Positions 24,688-33,065 of a DNA stretch of 43,945 bases are shown in pieces. How positions within the stretch are numbered: position 1 is the stretch's first letter; each line of letters starts with the position of its first letter. Origin of the DNA: Candidatus Fermentibacterota bacterium (GTDB taxonomy: Bacteria; JAFGKV01); the NCBI GenBank assembly GCA_030620115.1, contig JAUXFG010000008.1:1-43945 (forward strand), read 5' to 3'. The notes beneath the pieces were generated by a model, which was given only the letters and a program-made list of their open reading frames with translations, searched no databases and was not told where the DNA came from. Both the position numbers and the translations under genes were made by a program.

Positions 24688-25687
24688 ACCGCTCTCCTTA
24701 CGGGCCGCGCTGGCAGTGGCCGTTCTGCTCAGCGGCGTGGTTTTTTGGCGCACTATGCGCAAGAAAGCGATACCTGCGGTGGCCCTGCCGACGCTGCCCA
24801 TTCTGACGAAGCGGCGGGGGCTGCGTTCCCGGCTCCATCGTCTCCCCGAGATTCTCAGGATTGCCGCGCTCCTGTTGTTGCTCTTGGCCTTTGCCCGGCC
24901 ACGCCAAGGAGAGGAGAAAGTTCACGTGAGCAGTGAGGGCGTGGCTATCATGATGTTGGTGGATCGGTCGAGTTCCATGGAACAGCCTATGAAGTATGGA
25001 GGTGATGAGCTATCGCGGTTGGAGGTGGTGAAGCGGGTATTTCGAAGCTTTGTGTTGGGAGGAGAAGGGCTTCCTGGAAGGCGGAACGATCTTGTCGGGC
25101 TCTCTTCATTTGCCGCATTCGTGGAACACAACTGCCCTCTAACCCTGGATCATGCGAGTCTGACGTCATTCCTGGAGAGCATAAGACCCGCGGATCGAGT
25201 AGAGGATGGGACTGCTATCGGCGATGCCCTGCGTCACGCCACCTTGACCCTCATTGCGGGGACGGAGAAGACAAAGGTGGAAAGCAAGTTCATCGTGTTG
25301 CTCAGTGACGGCGAACAAACAGCAGGCGAGCTTACACCTGCCCAGGGAGCACGCCTGGCAGCGTCGCACGATGTCAAAGTACACTGCATCTTTGTTGCCG
25401 GGGGAGTGAGGCAGCGTGGAATGGATCCATTTGGATTCCTTTCACGGGAACCAACAGGAGAGGAGTTGGAAGAGGTCGCTCGTATCACGGGTGGCACGTT
25501 TTCCAAGGCAACGGACGGTGCATCTCTGCTGGAGATCACCCGGCGGCTGGATAAGGCCGAGCAATCCGAGATCCGCGAGAAGGTAGTTCGATTCAAGGAA
25601 CGATTCGAATTTCCGATCCTCTTGGGTATGGCCGTCTTGCTTCTGGAAATATTGCTGCGTGCCACGTGGCTGCTGAGGATCCCGTGA
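24677..25687 (+). CDS. batA: BatA-like VWA protein
   Basis: 336-residue inner-membrane protein. N-terminal spans are near 8-26 and 55-75 (LPEILRIAALLLLLLAFARPRQG). A von Willebrand A domain follows, with MIDAS elements VDRSSSM, DGTAIGDAL and VLLSDGEQ. A C-terminal span near 315-333 (ILLGMAVLLLEILLRATWLL) closes it. This is the BatA/BatB architecture. The BatA assignment rests on order in the operon. The start is ATG 24677, overlapping the upstream gene by 11 bases with GAAGAGA before it. Its partners are expected to be the next VWA protein, MoxR and the DUF58 protein. Confidence 0.9.
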   Translation: MEFEPLSLRAALAVAVLLSGVVFWRTMRKKAIPAVALPTLPILTKRRGLRSRLHRLPEILRIAALLLLLLAFARPRQGEEKVHVSSEGVAIMMLVDRSSSMEQPMKYGGDELSRLEVVKRVFRSFVLGGEGLPGRRNDLVGLSSFAAFVEHNCPLTLDHASLTSFLESIRPADRVEDGTAIGDALRHATLTLIAGTEKTKVESKFIVLLSDGEQTAGELTPAQGARLAASHDVKVHCIFVAGGVRQRGMDPFGFLSREPTGEELEEVARITGGTFSKATDGASLLEITRRLDKAEQSEIREKVVRFKERFEFPILLGMAVLLLEILLRATWLLRIP

Positions 25688-25693
25688 AGACGG

Positions 25694-25728
25694 GATGTTG
25701 GGGTGATGGGGTGATGGGGTGATGGGGA
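25694..25728. repeat. Octamer tandem tract GTGATGGG after a stop codon
   Basis: Three units of GTGATGGG begin 6 bases after the batA-like stop. It is the same kind of octamer as at 13137. Confidence 0.8.
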
Positions 25729-25806
25729 AGGACTTGAGAGTGGGCACCTGCGGGGGAGGAGTGGATCAGGCCGGATGCGGGATTCTTGATTTGCGGATTT
25801 GTGAGG

Positions 25807-25934
25807 AAATGAACATCCAACATCGAACGTCCAACATCGAACATCGAAGAGAAGAGCCTCTCTTTCACGGCAGTCGTTGGGTGTTTCCGCCATTTGGCGG
25901 ATTCGATGTTTCTTCTTCCGAGTGTAGCTGAACC
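25807..25934 (+). repeat. CATCGAAC-family repeat, partial copy C, inside the Bat operon
   Basis: A run of AACATCCAAC / AACATCGAAC variants (25808-25848), then a spacer, then a short opposite segment GATTCGATGTTTCTTC (25901-25916). The second arm is mostly missing, so this is a degraded or different form of copies A and B. Like them it sits directly before a start codon, that of the batB-like gene at 25935. The whole gap 25688-25934 is non-coding. Confidence 0.75.
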
Positions 25935-26942
25935 ATGGAAGGACTGTTTCGATTCCTCAAGCCTGAGATGGTGGTGCTGGTATTCGTGGTGCCGGTGGTG
26001 CTCGTGTTCAGGATATGGGCCATGCGGCGCGCGGATGCAAGAGTGGCGGCTTTTGCCGAGTTGGGAACTCGGTGGCGCATCTTTCCCCAGCCTTCGACCT
26101 TTCGGAGGGTAACCGCGGCGATTCTCTTGTCCACCGGCATGGCCTTCCTGGTTGCCACACTCATGAGGCCACAGGGCGATCCGCGGGAGATGGAGGTCAC
26201 TGCAAAGGGGCGCGACATCGTGTTCTTGGTGGATGTATCGCGGAGCATGCTGGCGCAAGATCTCCGACCCAATCGAATGCAACGGGCTATTCTGGCGATT
26301 CGTGAACTCGTGCCCATACTTCACGATGACCGGGTTGGGTTGGTGGTTTTCGCGGGAAATGTCGCCCTCAAATGTCCCCTTTCGCTTGACTACGAATTCT
26401 TCTTGGCCGCCCTTGAACGTATCGGTCCTGATGATGTCAGCCAAGGCGGCACAAGTGTGGGAGATGCGCTACGAGTCATTGCCGACAGGATATTGAAAGA
26501 GGAAGAGGGTACCTATCAAGATATCGTATTGATATCGGATGGAGAGGATCATGATTCCTTCGCCCTGGAAGCCGCCCGGGAGCTGGCGAATCGTGGTGTG
26601 CGCATCCATGCAGTGGGGGTGGGGAGTCTGGAGGGTGCGCGGATTCCAGATCCCGAAAGGCAAGGGCGATATCTCGCGTACAAAGGAGAAACCGTACATA
26701 CCACGCTGAATGAGGAGCTCTTGAAGAATATCGCCCGAACATCAGGAGGGAGTTATCTCCCGGCACGGACGGGGAATCTGGAGCTTTTTTCTCTTTATCG
26801 AGATATCATTGTGGCCGGCAAGGAGCATACGATTCAGAGCGGGATGAAGCTCCAGTGGCGTGAGTGGTTTCAACTGCCGCTGATGCTTGGTCTTCTCCTC
26901 ATCGCATTGGAGGCAGTAGTGCGAGGAGGCCGGAATGTATAG
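25935..26942 (+). CDS. batB: BatB-like VWA protein
   Basis: 335-residue membrane-anchored VWA protein. Spans are near 10-28 and 58-76 (VTAAILLSTGMAFLVATLMRP). The VWA domain is complete, with the perfect MIDAS motif FLVDVSRSM, then QGGTSVGDAL and VLISDGEDHD. The conserved tail HTTLNEELLKNIARTSGGSYLPA is present, and a C-terminal span ends the protein. The start is ATG 25935; no strong SD is visible, perhaps because the upstream repeat displaced the native leader. The stop overlaps the BatC-like start by 8 bases. Confidence 0.92.
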   Translation: MEGLFRFLKPEMVVLVFVVPVVLVFRIWAMRRADARVAAFAELGTRWRIFPQPSTFRRVTAAILLSTGMAFLVATLMRPQGDPREMEVTAKGRDIVFLVDVSRSMLAQDLRPNRMQRAILAIRELVPILHDDRVGLVVFAGNVALKCPLSLDYEFFLAALERIGPDDVSQGGTSVGDALRVIADRILKEEEGTYQDIVLISDGEDHDSFALEAARELANRGVRIHAVGVGSLEGARIPDPERQGRYLAYKGETVHTTLNEELLKNIARTSGGSYLPARTGNLELFSLYRDIIVAGKEHTIQSGMKLQWREWFQLPLMLGLLLIALEAVVRGGRNV

Positions 26943-28014
26943 CCTCGAAGCCCATGCCATGAAGGGAGCGCATCGAGCAAGGGTGATTCCGGCTGCCACT
27001 ATTCGAACGGCTGGTTTTGGTGTGGTGGCAATGCTCTTGGTTATCGTTTCTCCTCAAATGGTTTCGGCTGACCAAGGCTTCGACCATGCGCTCTCACTCT
27101 ACTTGGAGGGAGATGTGACCGGGGCCGCCTCAGCTTTCGAAGAACTCTGGAGCAGCAATCCCGAGAATGCCGAGGCGGGATATGATCTGGGGCTCTGCCT
27201 GTTGGACATGGGGCTTGCAGACAGTGCGGCCAAGGTCTTGGATCGAGTAGCGGAGGAGGAGAAGCTCAATTTTGTGCTCAGGAGGGATCTCCTCTATAAT
27301 CTTGGTCTCGCCCGAGCTTCCGCGGCCAAGAGCATGGCGCAAATGAATCCGGGGCTAGCGAAGACTTCATACGAGAGGGCGGTTGATCATTTCAGGGATG
27401 CGCTGGCCTATGACGGACAGGAGGCGGAATTCCAGACCGATGCAGGCTATAATATCGAGGCAGTCTGGAGATTGGTGGAGCAGCTCGAAGAAAGGATGCA
27501 AGAGCAGACATCCTCCGCGGGATCCGACAGCTTGGCGCAACAGGTCCAGGACTTGGCCGACGAGCAGGCCCAGCTCAGGAACCAGACCGAAGCGGGTGGT
27601 GACTCCGAGGATCAGGCCGGGCAGCAAGAGAAGCTCAGTGAGCGAGCCGAGGATCTATCGGAGGAGATGCAGAAGCGCGGGATGAAAAAACCGGCACAGG
27701 AGATGAAGGATTCGCAGCACGCCCAGGAGCAGGCGGCCGAGAAGCTGAAGGAGCACGATATCCAGGGCGCTACGGAACATCAGGATGAGGCCATGGAGAA
27801 GCTTCGAGAGGCTCTAGCTTCCTTGCTGCAACAGGGGCAGGAGGGGGAGCAAGAGCAAGACGCTGCAGCGGATGCCAAGGAAGCGGCGGAAGAGCTTGCT
27901 AGGTTGCGCCGGGAGGCGGAGAAGGCGAAGGAGAAGAAAAAGGAGGAGCTGCAAAGAAGGGGACTCTATCGCCCTCCTGTCACGGATAAGGTCGAGGTGG
28001 AGAGGAATTGGTAA
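26935..28014 (+). CDS. batC: BatC-like TPR protein
   Basis: 359 residues. A basic N-terminus and hydrophobic segment (about 27-45) act as signal or anchor. TPR-type helices follow (DHALSLYLEGDVTGAASAFEELWSSNPENAEAGYDLGLCLLD and a further pair). The second half (about 185-350) is extremely rich in Glu, Gln, Lys and Ala, predicted as long helix or coiled coil (QVQDLADEQAQLRNQTEAGG and KEAAEELARLRREAEKAKEKK). This matches the BatC place and architecture. The start is ATG 26935 within the batB-like 3' end, preceded by GAGG. The gene ends by overlapping batD. Confidence 0.85.
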   Translation: MYSLEAHAMKGAHRARVIPAATIRTAGFGVVAMLLVIVSPQMVSADQGFDHALSLYLEGDVTGAASAFEELWSSNPENAEAGYDLGLCLLDMGLADSAAKVLDRVAEEEKLNFVLRRDLLYNLGLARASAAKSMAQMNPGLAKTSYERAVDHFRDALAYDGQEAEFQTDAGYNIEAVWRLVEQLEERMQEQTSSAGSDSLAQQVQDLADEQAQLRNQTEAGGDSEDQAGQQEKLSERAEDLSEEMQKRGMKKPAQEMKDSQHAQEQAAEKLKEHDIQGATEHQDEAMEKLREALASLLQQGQEGEQEQDAAADAKEAAEELARLRREAEKAKEKKKEELQRRGLYRPPVTDKVEVERNW

Positions 28015-29831
28015 GAATCCTGAGTGCGTTCCACTTCGGGCGCCTTGCGTGGTGGCGCATCCTCTGCACCATAGGGATACTCCTTTTGCTCGTGGTCGAG
28101 AGCGGGGGGAGCCCTCCTGTCCAGGGGCGGTTGAGGAAGAGCCTGGTACGACTAGGTGAGCAGGTTCAACTGGAGATCGTGGTGGAGGGGACCACGGAGG
28201 CCGAGGTGAGAGCCCAAGCGCCGCGGGTTTCGGGATTGCGCATTACCGGCCCCCAGACAAGTCGTTCCAGCCAAACATCCATCATCAATGGCAGGGTCGA
28301 GAGCTCGGTGACGAGCACATTGACCTTCCAGATCACCGCGGTGAAGGAGGGGTCGTACACCATACCCGGCATACCAGTGACCGTGAATGGAAAGAAGCAC
28401 TCGGTGGGCCCGTTCCGGCTGAGGGTCGAGAGATCGCCCCAAAGCAACATGATGCTGCTGAGAGCGGATGTGGAGAAGAGGCGGGTCTTTCTTCAAGAAC
28501 CGGTGACGTATCGGATTTCGTGGTATATCGCCACGGACGTGGAAGACTATGTATTCACGATTCCGGTTCTCGAGGCCGGCGAGGTCTTTCGCATGGAAGC
28601 CGTAGCCCCGCCCAAAGACGCCAGGAGCGTAATGCTCGCCTTGAACAGTCTCAGGATTCCTGCGTCGGTGGGCACGGAGACATTGGATGGTCTTGACTAT
28701 GCTGTCTACCGGGTCAGCCTTCGGCTCTATCCCCTCCGCCAGGGAGAGATCACACTAGAAGCACCGTTCATACGGGCATCGGTACGTGAGGGATGGACCG
28801 TTGAGCGTGATTTCTTTGGGTTCACGCGCCGTGTCCCCAAGGTCAAGATTTTGGCTGCTGCTGCGGAAGCGAGCGTTCTTCACGTGAACCCGCTTCCTGT
28901 AGAGGGCAGGCCCCGGGGATTCTCGGGCGCGGTGGGGAGCTGCACGTTCGCCGTGGATGCCGACCAAACCGATGTCCGGGTCGGCGATCCCATTCGACTG
29001 ACCATGATCGTTCGGGGACGTGGGTTGCTCGACCAGATCGCGCGTTATGATCTCTCCTCTTTTCAGGAGGTCACCCGGGATTTTGCCGTGGTCGAGACAC
29101 TGGAGCCAGGCGAGGTCTCCAAGGATAAGGTGGTTTTCGAGCAGGTGGTGCGGGCGAGAAGCGACACGGTGGAGGCCTTCCCGGCCATCCCGTTCAGCTA
29201 CTTCGATACCCGGCGCGGAAGGTACGAAAGCGCATGGTCGAAGCCGGTTCCGCTTCACGTGACCGCCGCTCCGAAGCTAGGAGCCATGGAGGAGTATGGA
29301 GTGACCGCCGGAGAAGGTCGGAAACCCGCGGAAACCACTGCGGGATTACGGGCTCTGTTCACTGGGCCCGAGCTCTATGCCTCCACACCGGACCCACGGC
29401 GATCACTGGGTTGGCTGCTCTTGGCGCCGGGTGGCTACGCCTTTCTTCTACTCGTGGTGACGTTGAGAGCGAAGTTCGGAAGCGGCAATGCGGGCTGGAA
29501 AAGACGAAGGACCATGCTTGGGTCGGGGAAGGCGTTTGCCAAGATGAGGAAACTGGCCGATAAGTCGGGTGAGGAATTTTTCACCGGGCTGACCGAGATA
29601 TGCAGTGAACAAGTCTCAATCAGGCTTGGTGTGGGAAAAGGGGAAGTCACGGTGCATGATCTTCCCAAGCTGGTCGCCCGGGGACTGCTTTCCCAAGACA
29701 CGGGAACACAATTGCGTGAGTTCCTCGAGGAATTGGATGCCCTTCGTTTCTCGCCGTACTCCGGCGACGCGGCGTCGAGGCATGCGCTGTTGGACAAAGC
29801 GAAATCACTCATGCCAAAGGTGAAGAAGTAA
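28008..29831 (+). CDS. batD: BatD-like oxygen tolerance protein
   Basis: 607 residues, the size of BatD proteins. An N-terminal signal or anchor (about 15-33) is followed by a series of Ig-like modules: LRKSLVRLGEQVQLEIVVEG, TLTFQITAVKEGSYTIPGIPVTVNGK, and later VDADQTDVRVGDPIRLTMIVRGRG. A membrane span near 465-485 (LGWLLLAPGGYAFLLLVVTL) leads to a cytoplasmic helical tail that resembles the C-terminal domain of the lipoprotein at 23704. The start is TTG 28008 with GGTGGAG close upstream, overlapping the batC-like stop by 7 bases; no better start is seen before the signal segment. Confidence 0.92.
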   Translation: MVRILSAFHFGRLAWWRILCTIGILLLLVVESGGSPPVQGRLRKSLVRLGEQVQLEIVVEGTTEAEVRAQAPRVSGLRITGPQTSRSSQTSIINGRVESSVTSTLTFQITAVKEGSYTIPGIPVTVNGKKHSVGPFRLRVERSPQSNMMLLRADVEKRRVFLQEPVTYRISWYIATDVEDYVFTIPVLEAGEVFRMEAVAPPKDARSVMLALNSLRIPASVGTETLDGLDYAVYRVSLRLYPLRQGEITLEAPFIRASVREGWTVERDFFGFTRRVPKVKILAAAAEASVLHVNPLPVEGRPRGFSGAVGSCTFAVDADQTDVRVGDPIRLTMIVRGRGLLDQIARYDLSSFQEVTRDFAVVETLEPGEVSKDKVVFEQVVRARSDTVEAFPAIPFSYFDTRRGRYESAWSKPVPLHVTAAPKLGAMEEYGVTAGEGRKPAETTAGLRALFTGPELYASTPDPRRSLGWLLLAPGGYAFLLLVVTLRAKFGSGNAGWKRRRTMLGSGKAFAKMRKLADKSGEEFFTGLTEICSEQVSIRLGVGKGEVTVHDLPKLVARGLLSQDTGTQLREFLEELDALRFSPYSGDAASRHALLDKAKSLMPKVKK

Positions 29832-30619
29832 TGAGCGTGAACCTGGCCGTGGTGATGCTTTTGGTGGGGCTTTCAGGTGGCGTTTCTCTTGCCGACCTTT
29901 CGGCGGATCGTCTTGCCCAGGCCGACTCCCTCTACCAAGAGGCGCTCCAGAGCTCCGGCACGGATCGTGAGATCTTGGCGCAACGCGCAGCGGCGTTCTT
30001 TGAGGAGGCGGTCTCCAAAGGAGGGCGCTGGAATGGTCATCTTCTCTACAATCTGGCAACGTCGTATCATCTCTCCGGTGACCTTGGACGAGCGATCCTC
30101 AACTATCGCCGCGCCCAACAGCTCCTGCCGGGATTTGCGGATCTCGAGGCCAATCTTGGGGTGGCATTGAAGCAACGAAAAGACAAGATAGAGCCGGGCC
30201 AGAAGGAGGAGATCCTGAGAGGCTTATTCTTCTGGCATTATGTATTGGCTCCGGCCACCCGGCGGAGGGCTTTTGTCATCTGCTTCATTACCGTGTGGTT
30301 CTTCCTTGGTTTGGACACGCTCCGATCGTCGGGGGCGGCCAAGGCGCTGGTGGCCATTGTGGCCGTGCTTTCCCTCGCGCTTGGCCTTTCGGTGGCCACG
30401 GATCTCATAAACATGCGGGAGGGGAACAGAGGCGTATTGGTGGCAGAGGAGATTCTCGCCAGGAAGGGGCCTGGCTCCAGCTACGCGCCCGCCTATGAGG
30501 GAGGCCTACACGCGGGCACCGAAGTTCGCGTCATTGAGCATGATCGGAGCTGGTTCCGGGTACAGCTCTTGGATGGCTCCCAATGCTGGCTCCCCGAGGG
30601 CAGCTTCGACGTCTTCTAG
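29831..30619 (+). CDS. batE: BatE-like TPR and SH3-domain protein
   Basis: 262 residues, last gene of the operon. A signal-like N-terminus is followed by TPR helices (LAQADSLYQEAL, WNGHLLYNLATSYHLSGDLGRAILNYRRAQQLLPGFADLEANL). Two membrane segments are near 140-158 and 170-190. The C-terminal bacterial SH3 domain (about 200-262) has ILARKGPGSSYAPAYEGGLHAGTEVRVIEHDRSWFRVQLLDGSQCWLPEGSF. This is the BatE architecture. The start ATG shares its A with the batD stop (TAATG) and has AAGGTGA upstream. A GC-rich hairpin at 30638 closes the operon. Confidence 0.88.
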   Translation: MSVNLAVVMLLVGLSGGVSLADLSADRLAQADSLYQEALQSSGTDREILAQRAAAFFEEAVSKGGRWNGHLLYNLATSYHLSGDLGRAILNYRRAQQLLPGFADLEANLGVALKQRKDKIEPGQKEEILRGLFFWHYVLAPATRRRAFVICFITVWFFLGLDTLRSSGAAKALVAIVAVLSLALGLSVATDLINMREGNRGVLVAEEILARKGPGSSYAPAYEGGLHAGTEVRVIEHDRSWFRVQLLDGSQCWLPEGSFDVF

Positions 30620-30637
30620 CCCGAAACTTCGTCTCGA

Positions 30638-30658
30638 ATCCCGCGGCGGACGCGGGAT
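30638..30658. terminator. GC-rich hairpin (CCCGCG family) after the Bat operon
   Basis: Perfect 8-base arms ATCCCGCG / CGCGGGAT with loop GCGGA, 18 bases after the BatE-like stop. It is the same element as at 13226. No U-tract follows. Confidence 0.6.
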
Positions 30659-30812
30659 CCCGAACTTCCCCTTATTTCTGCCAAAAACCTCTACGGAAAC
30701 TTCATCGGGAGCTTTGGCGGGAGCTTCGTCGATTCCAAGTGAAGTTTCCAATCCTGAATGGCCCCGCTCCATCCAGTGCCCCGCTGACCCGCATCACTCT
30801 CACGTTACCCCC

Positions 30813-30914
30813 GAGATTCTTCGGTCCCTATGCTCCCTCAGAATGACATGCACTACGATGCCGGAATGACCTCTACCCCTGTCATTCTGAGTGACTGAAA
30901 GGAGCGAAGAATCT
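30813..30914. repeat. Inverted repeat, GATTCTTC...CAGAATGACA family, copy 2
   Basis: Arms from GAGATTCTTCGGTCC to CAGAATGACA and from GTCATTCTGAGTGACTG to GAAGAATC, with about 40 bases between. It is downstream of the Bat operon. Confidence 0.88.
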
Positions 30915-31324
30915 TTCCCGCTCACTCCTCGGAATATCAGGATGGACTCTAGGCTATGAATCAGGCTTCAGGACCATGAAAAGGTATTCATAGGATGCGG
31001 GAAGAATGGCGCAGACCATTCCTTGATTCGGTCTCGCATTTCGGCAGGCCTCGTTGGGTTTGAACGAGCGGGACGCGGTACCATGTTGCAGCTATCTCAA
31101 TCATCCGTATCAAGGCCGCCCGGCATATCGCGGAGAGTTATGGCATCGGCAGGGACGGCCCGGCATGCTCAGACCGTCCCACGAGGCGGTGGTGATGAAC
31201 GAGACGAGCGCAGGTGGAACGAAATATGCTAGCTACAGGAGTGAGTAGTTTCGTTGACATGCGTCTCGTACCGAGCGGGTAGGTCGGGCTTGGAGTGCAG
31301 GTTTTCCATACAGGAGGAGTAGAT
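30915..31324. other. Spacer before the PilX-like gene
   Basis: No gene is supported. A hairpin with perfect arms GGGACGG / CCGTCCC and a 15-base loop lies at about 31153-31181. The open frames here have no SD and no recognisable product. Confidence 0.4.
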
Positions 31325-32722
31325 ATGAGCATGTTCACGTTTCGCCGGAGCGCACAACGGGGGATGGCCTTGATAATGGCGATCCTTGCGCTGGTGTTGC
31401 TGTCCATTCTTGCCGGTGGGTTCATGGTCTCGTCCATCACGGAGCGGAAGATGGCCATGTACCAGCACGAAAACATGGCCTGCGTTCAGTTGGCCGACGC
31501 TGGTATCGCGAAGACGTTGGAATGGCTGGGGCAGCAAGACCCTCCACCTTGTGCCATGTCGGGCACGTACGATCTGGGCTCGGCCCAGGTGGCCACCTGC
31601 GGGAGCACACATCCCACCATCTCATTTGCCGCCACCAATGACTGCAGCGATGAGTATATCGGATGGGAATACACGATCATGTCACAAGGAATAACGCCCG
31701 ACGGTACGGACTGCAGAGCACAGGTTGACGTCACCGTCCGTAAGGAGACACCCGCGTGTTATCTCCAGGTGGTCTGCTGTGCCGTGAACGCGGAGTACTG
31801 GGACATGGATGTGCTCAGGGGGCCGATCATGGCCAATGAGCCCCTCAAGTTTAAAGACAGCCCGTTGTTCCCCTGGAAAGGCGCACGTCTCTACGGCAAG
31901 GTCAGTACGGCAGCCGATAATTTCCACTGCACTGGTGGCGATATGACGCTCCCCTGCCCCCTTCAGGCTGCCACGCTCTATGATACCTATGAAACCAACG
32001 TGGATGGGATCAACTGTGACCTTAATTTCCCCGCCGCCATATCGTGCGCTGATGCAGGCGGATATCACTGGAATTACGGAAAGACGGCCATCGAACTGAA
32101 CTCAGATGGTACCATCACGGTTACCAATCTCACGCATAGTCCTCACTTCGACCATGTGAACATGCCGATCCCGAATTCCAAGGTTATCTTCGTGGATGGG
32201 AACGGCGCCCGAGGTACTGTACACGTGAGCGGGACATTGAATGGCCAGCTCACTATCATCGCGGGCACAGCCATCGTGGTGGATGGCGACATCCTATACA
32301 ATAATGATCCGCGTTTTGATCCCCAAAGCACCGATATGTTGGGTCTGCTCACCGGGGCCTGCCAACCGAGCCGAGGCAATCTGAATATCCCGGACCTAAT
32401 TCCTCATGCACCCGACGGAGATCGGCAGATTTTTGGCTACTGGGCCTCTACCAGTTGCCATGGGACCCTATGGTGCGAGAGTGCTACGTCAGGGCCTCGC
32501 GAGGGGACGCTCATCATTTACGGCAGCGCATTCCAGGGCTGGCTCCGGGCCACGGAACCTTCGTCGGCCGCCTCAGGTTGGGCGTTGGATCTCACCTTTG
32601 ACTCCCGGGCATGCTACGGCACGCAGGGACCGCCTCCCTGTTTCCCCGAACTGGAGACAGATGAGGGCCGCATCAAATGGGCGGTGAGCAGGCACGAACA
32701 GTCGTGGAAGGAGGTCTACTAG
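31325..32722 (+). CDS. PilX-like type IV pilus-associated protein
   Basis: 465 residues. The N-terminus RRSAQRGMALIMAILALVLLSILAGGFMVSSITERKMA is the PilX_N pattern: basic start, RGMAL, a single long hydrophobic helix, then ENMACVQLADAGIAKTLEWL, equivalent to the usual AAEAGL helix. The rest is a beta-rich, Cys-containing domain (about 60-465) that I do not recognise. It includes a stretch suggestive of a polymer-like beta fold (GTVHVSGTLNGQLTIIAGTAIVVDGDILYNND). The start is ATG 31325, 5 bases after AGGAGGAG. Minor pilins are normally clustered with other pilus genes, but none is near. It may be an orphan pilin-like surface protein. Confidence 0.78.
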   Translation: MSMFTFRRSAQRGMALIMAILALVLLSILAGGFMVSSITERKMAMYQHENMACVQLADAGIAKTLEWLGQQDPPPCAMSGTYDLGSAQVATCGSTHPTISFAATNDCSDEYIGWEYTIMSQGITPDGTDCRAQVDVTVRKETPACYLQVVCCAVNAEYWDMDVLRGPIMANEPLKFKDSPLFPWKGARLYGKVSTAADNFHCTGGDMTLPCPLQAATLYDTYETNVDGINCDLNFPAAISCADAGGYHWNYGKTAIELNSDGTITVTNLTHSPHFDHVNMPIPNSKVIFVDGNGARGTVHVSGTLNGQLTIIAGTAIVVDGDILYNNDPRFDPQSTDMLGLLTGACQPSRGNLNIPDLIPHAPDGDRQIFGYWASTSCHGTLWCESATSGPREGTLIIYGSAFQGWLRATEPSSAASGWALDLTFDSRACYGTQGPPPCFPELETDEGRIKWAVSRHEQSWKEVY

Positions 32723-32746
32723 ACAAGCTGCCGAGGCTGAGGAAAT

Positions 32747-32774
32747 CTCTAGTAAATCCATAGGAATACTAGAG
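32747..32774. repeat. CTCTAGTAAATC palindrome, copy 3
   Basis: CTCTAGTA at the left and TACTAGAG at the right, with AATCCATAGGAA between. It starts 25 bases after the PilX-like stop. The context GAAATCTCTAGTAAATCC matches the sequence restored when the IS is removed from copy 2. Confidence 0.85.
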
Positions 32775-32824
32775 TATTCTCTCAAGCCGTTTATTGCGTA
32801 GAACGAGAGCAGATAACCCTTCCC

Positions 32825-32928
32825 CGAGATTCTTCAGTCGCTCTGCTCCCTCAGAATGACACGCATTGTCGCGCCCAGTAACCTCAACGCCTGTCATTCT
32901 GAGTGGCTGAAAGGAGCGAAGAATCTCT
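32825..32928. repeat. Inverted repeat, GATTCTTC...CAGAATGACA family, copy 3
   Basis: Arms from GAGATTCTTCAGTCG to CAGAATGACA and from TGTCATTCTGAGTGGCTG to GAAGAATCTC, separated by about 32 bases. TTCCCC lies on both outer sides, but it is offset and is not a clean duplication. The gap 32723-33065 holds nothing else. Confidence 0.88.
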
Positions 32929-33065
32929 CTTTCCCCTTCCGATTTTTTCCTCATTCCTCAGTTCGAAATCCCCATCTCTTCCATAGGAACCCTTGTCATC
33001 CGTAAGGGCATCGAGGAGATTCATCGACGCACAAGAACACAGTCTAACTTTCGGAGGTGTATGGT

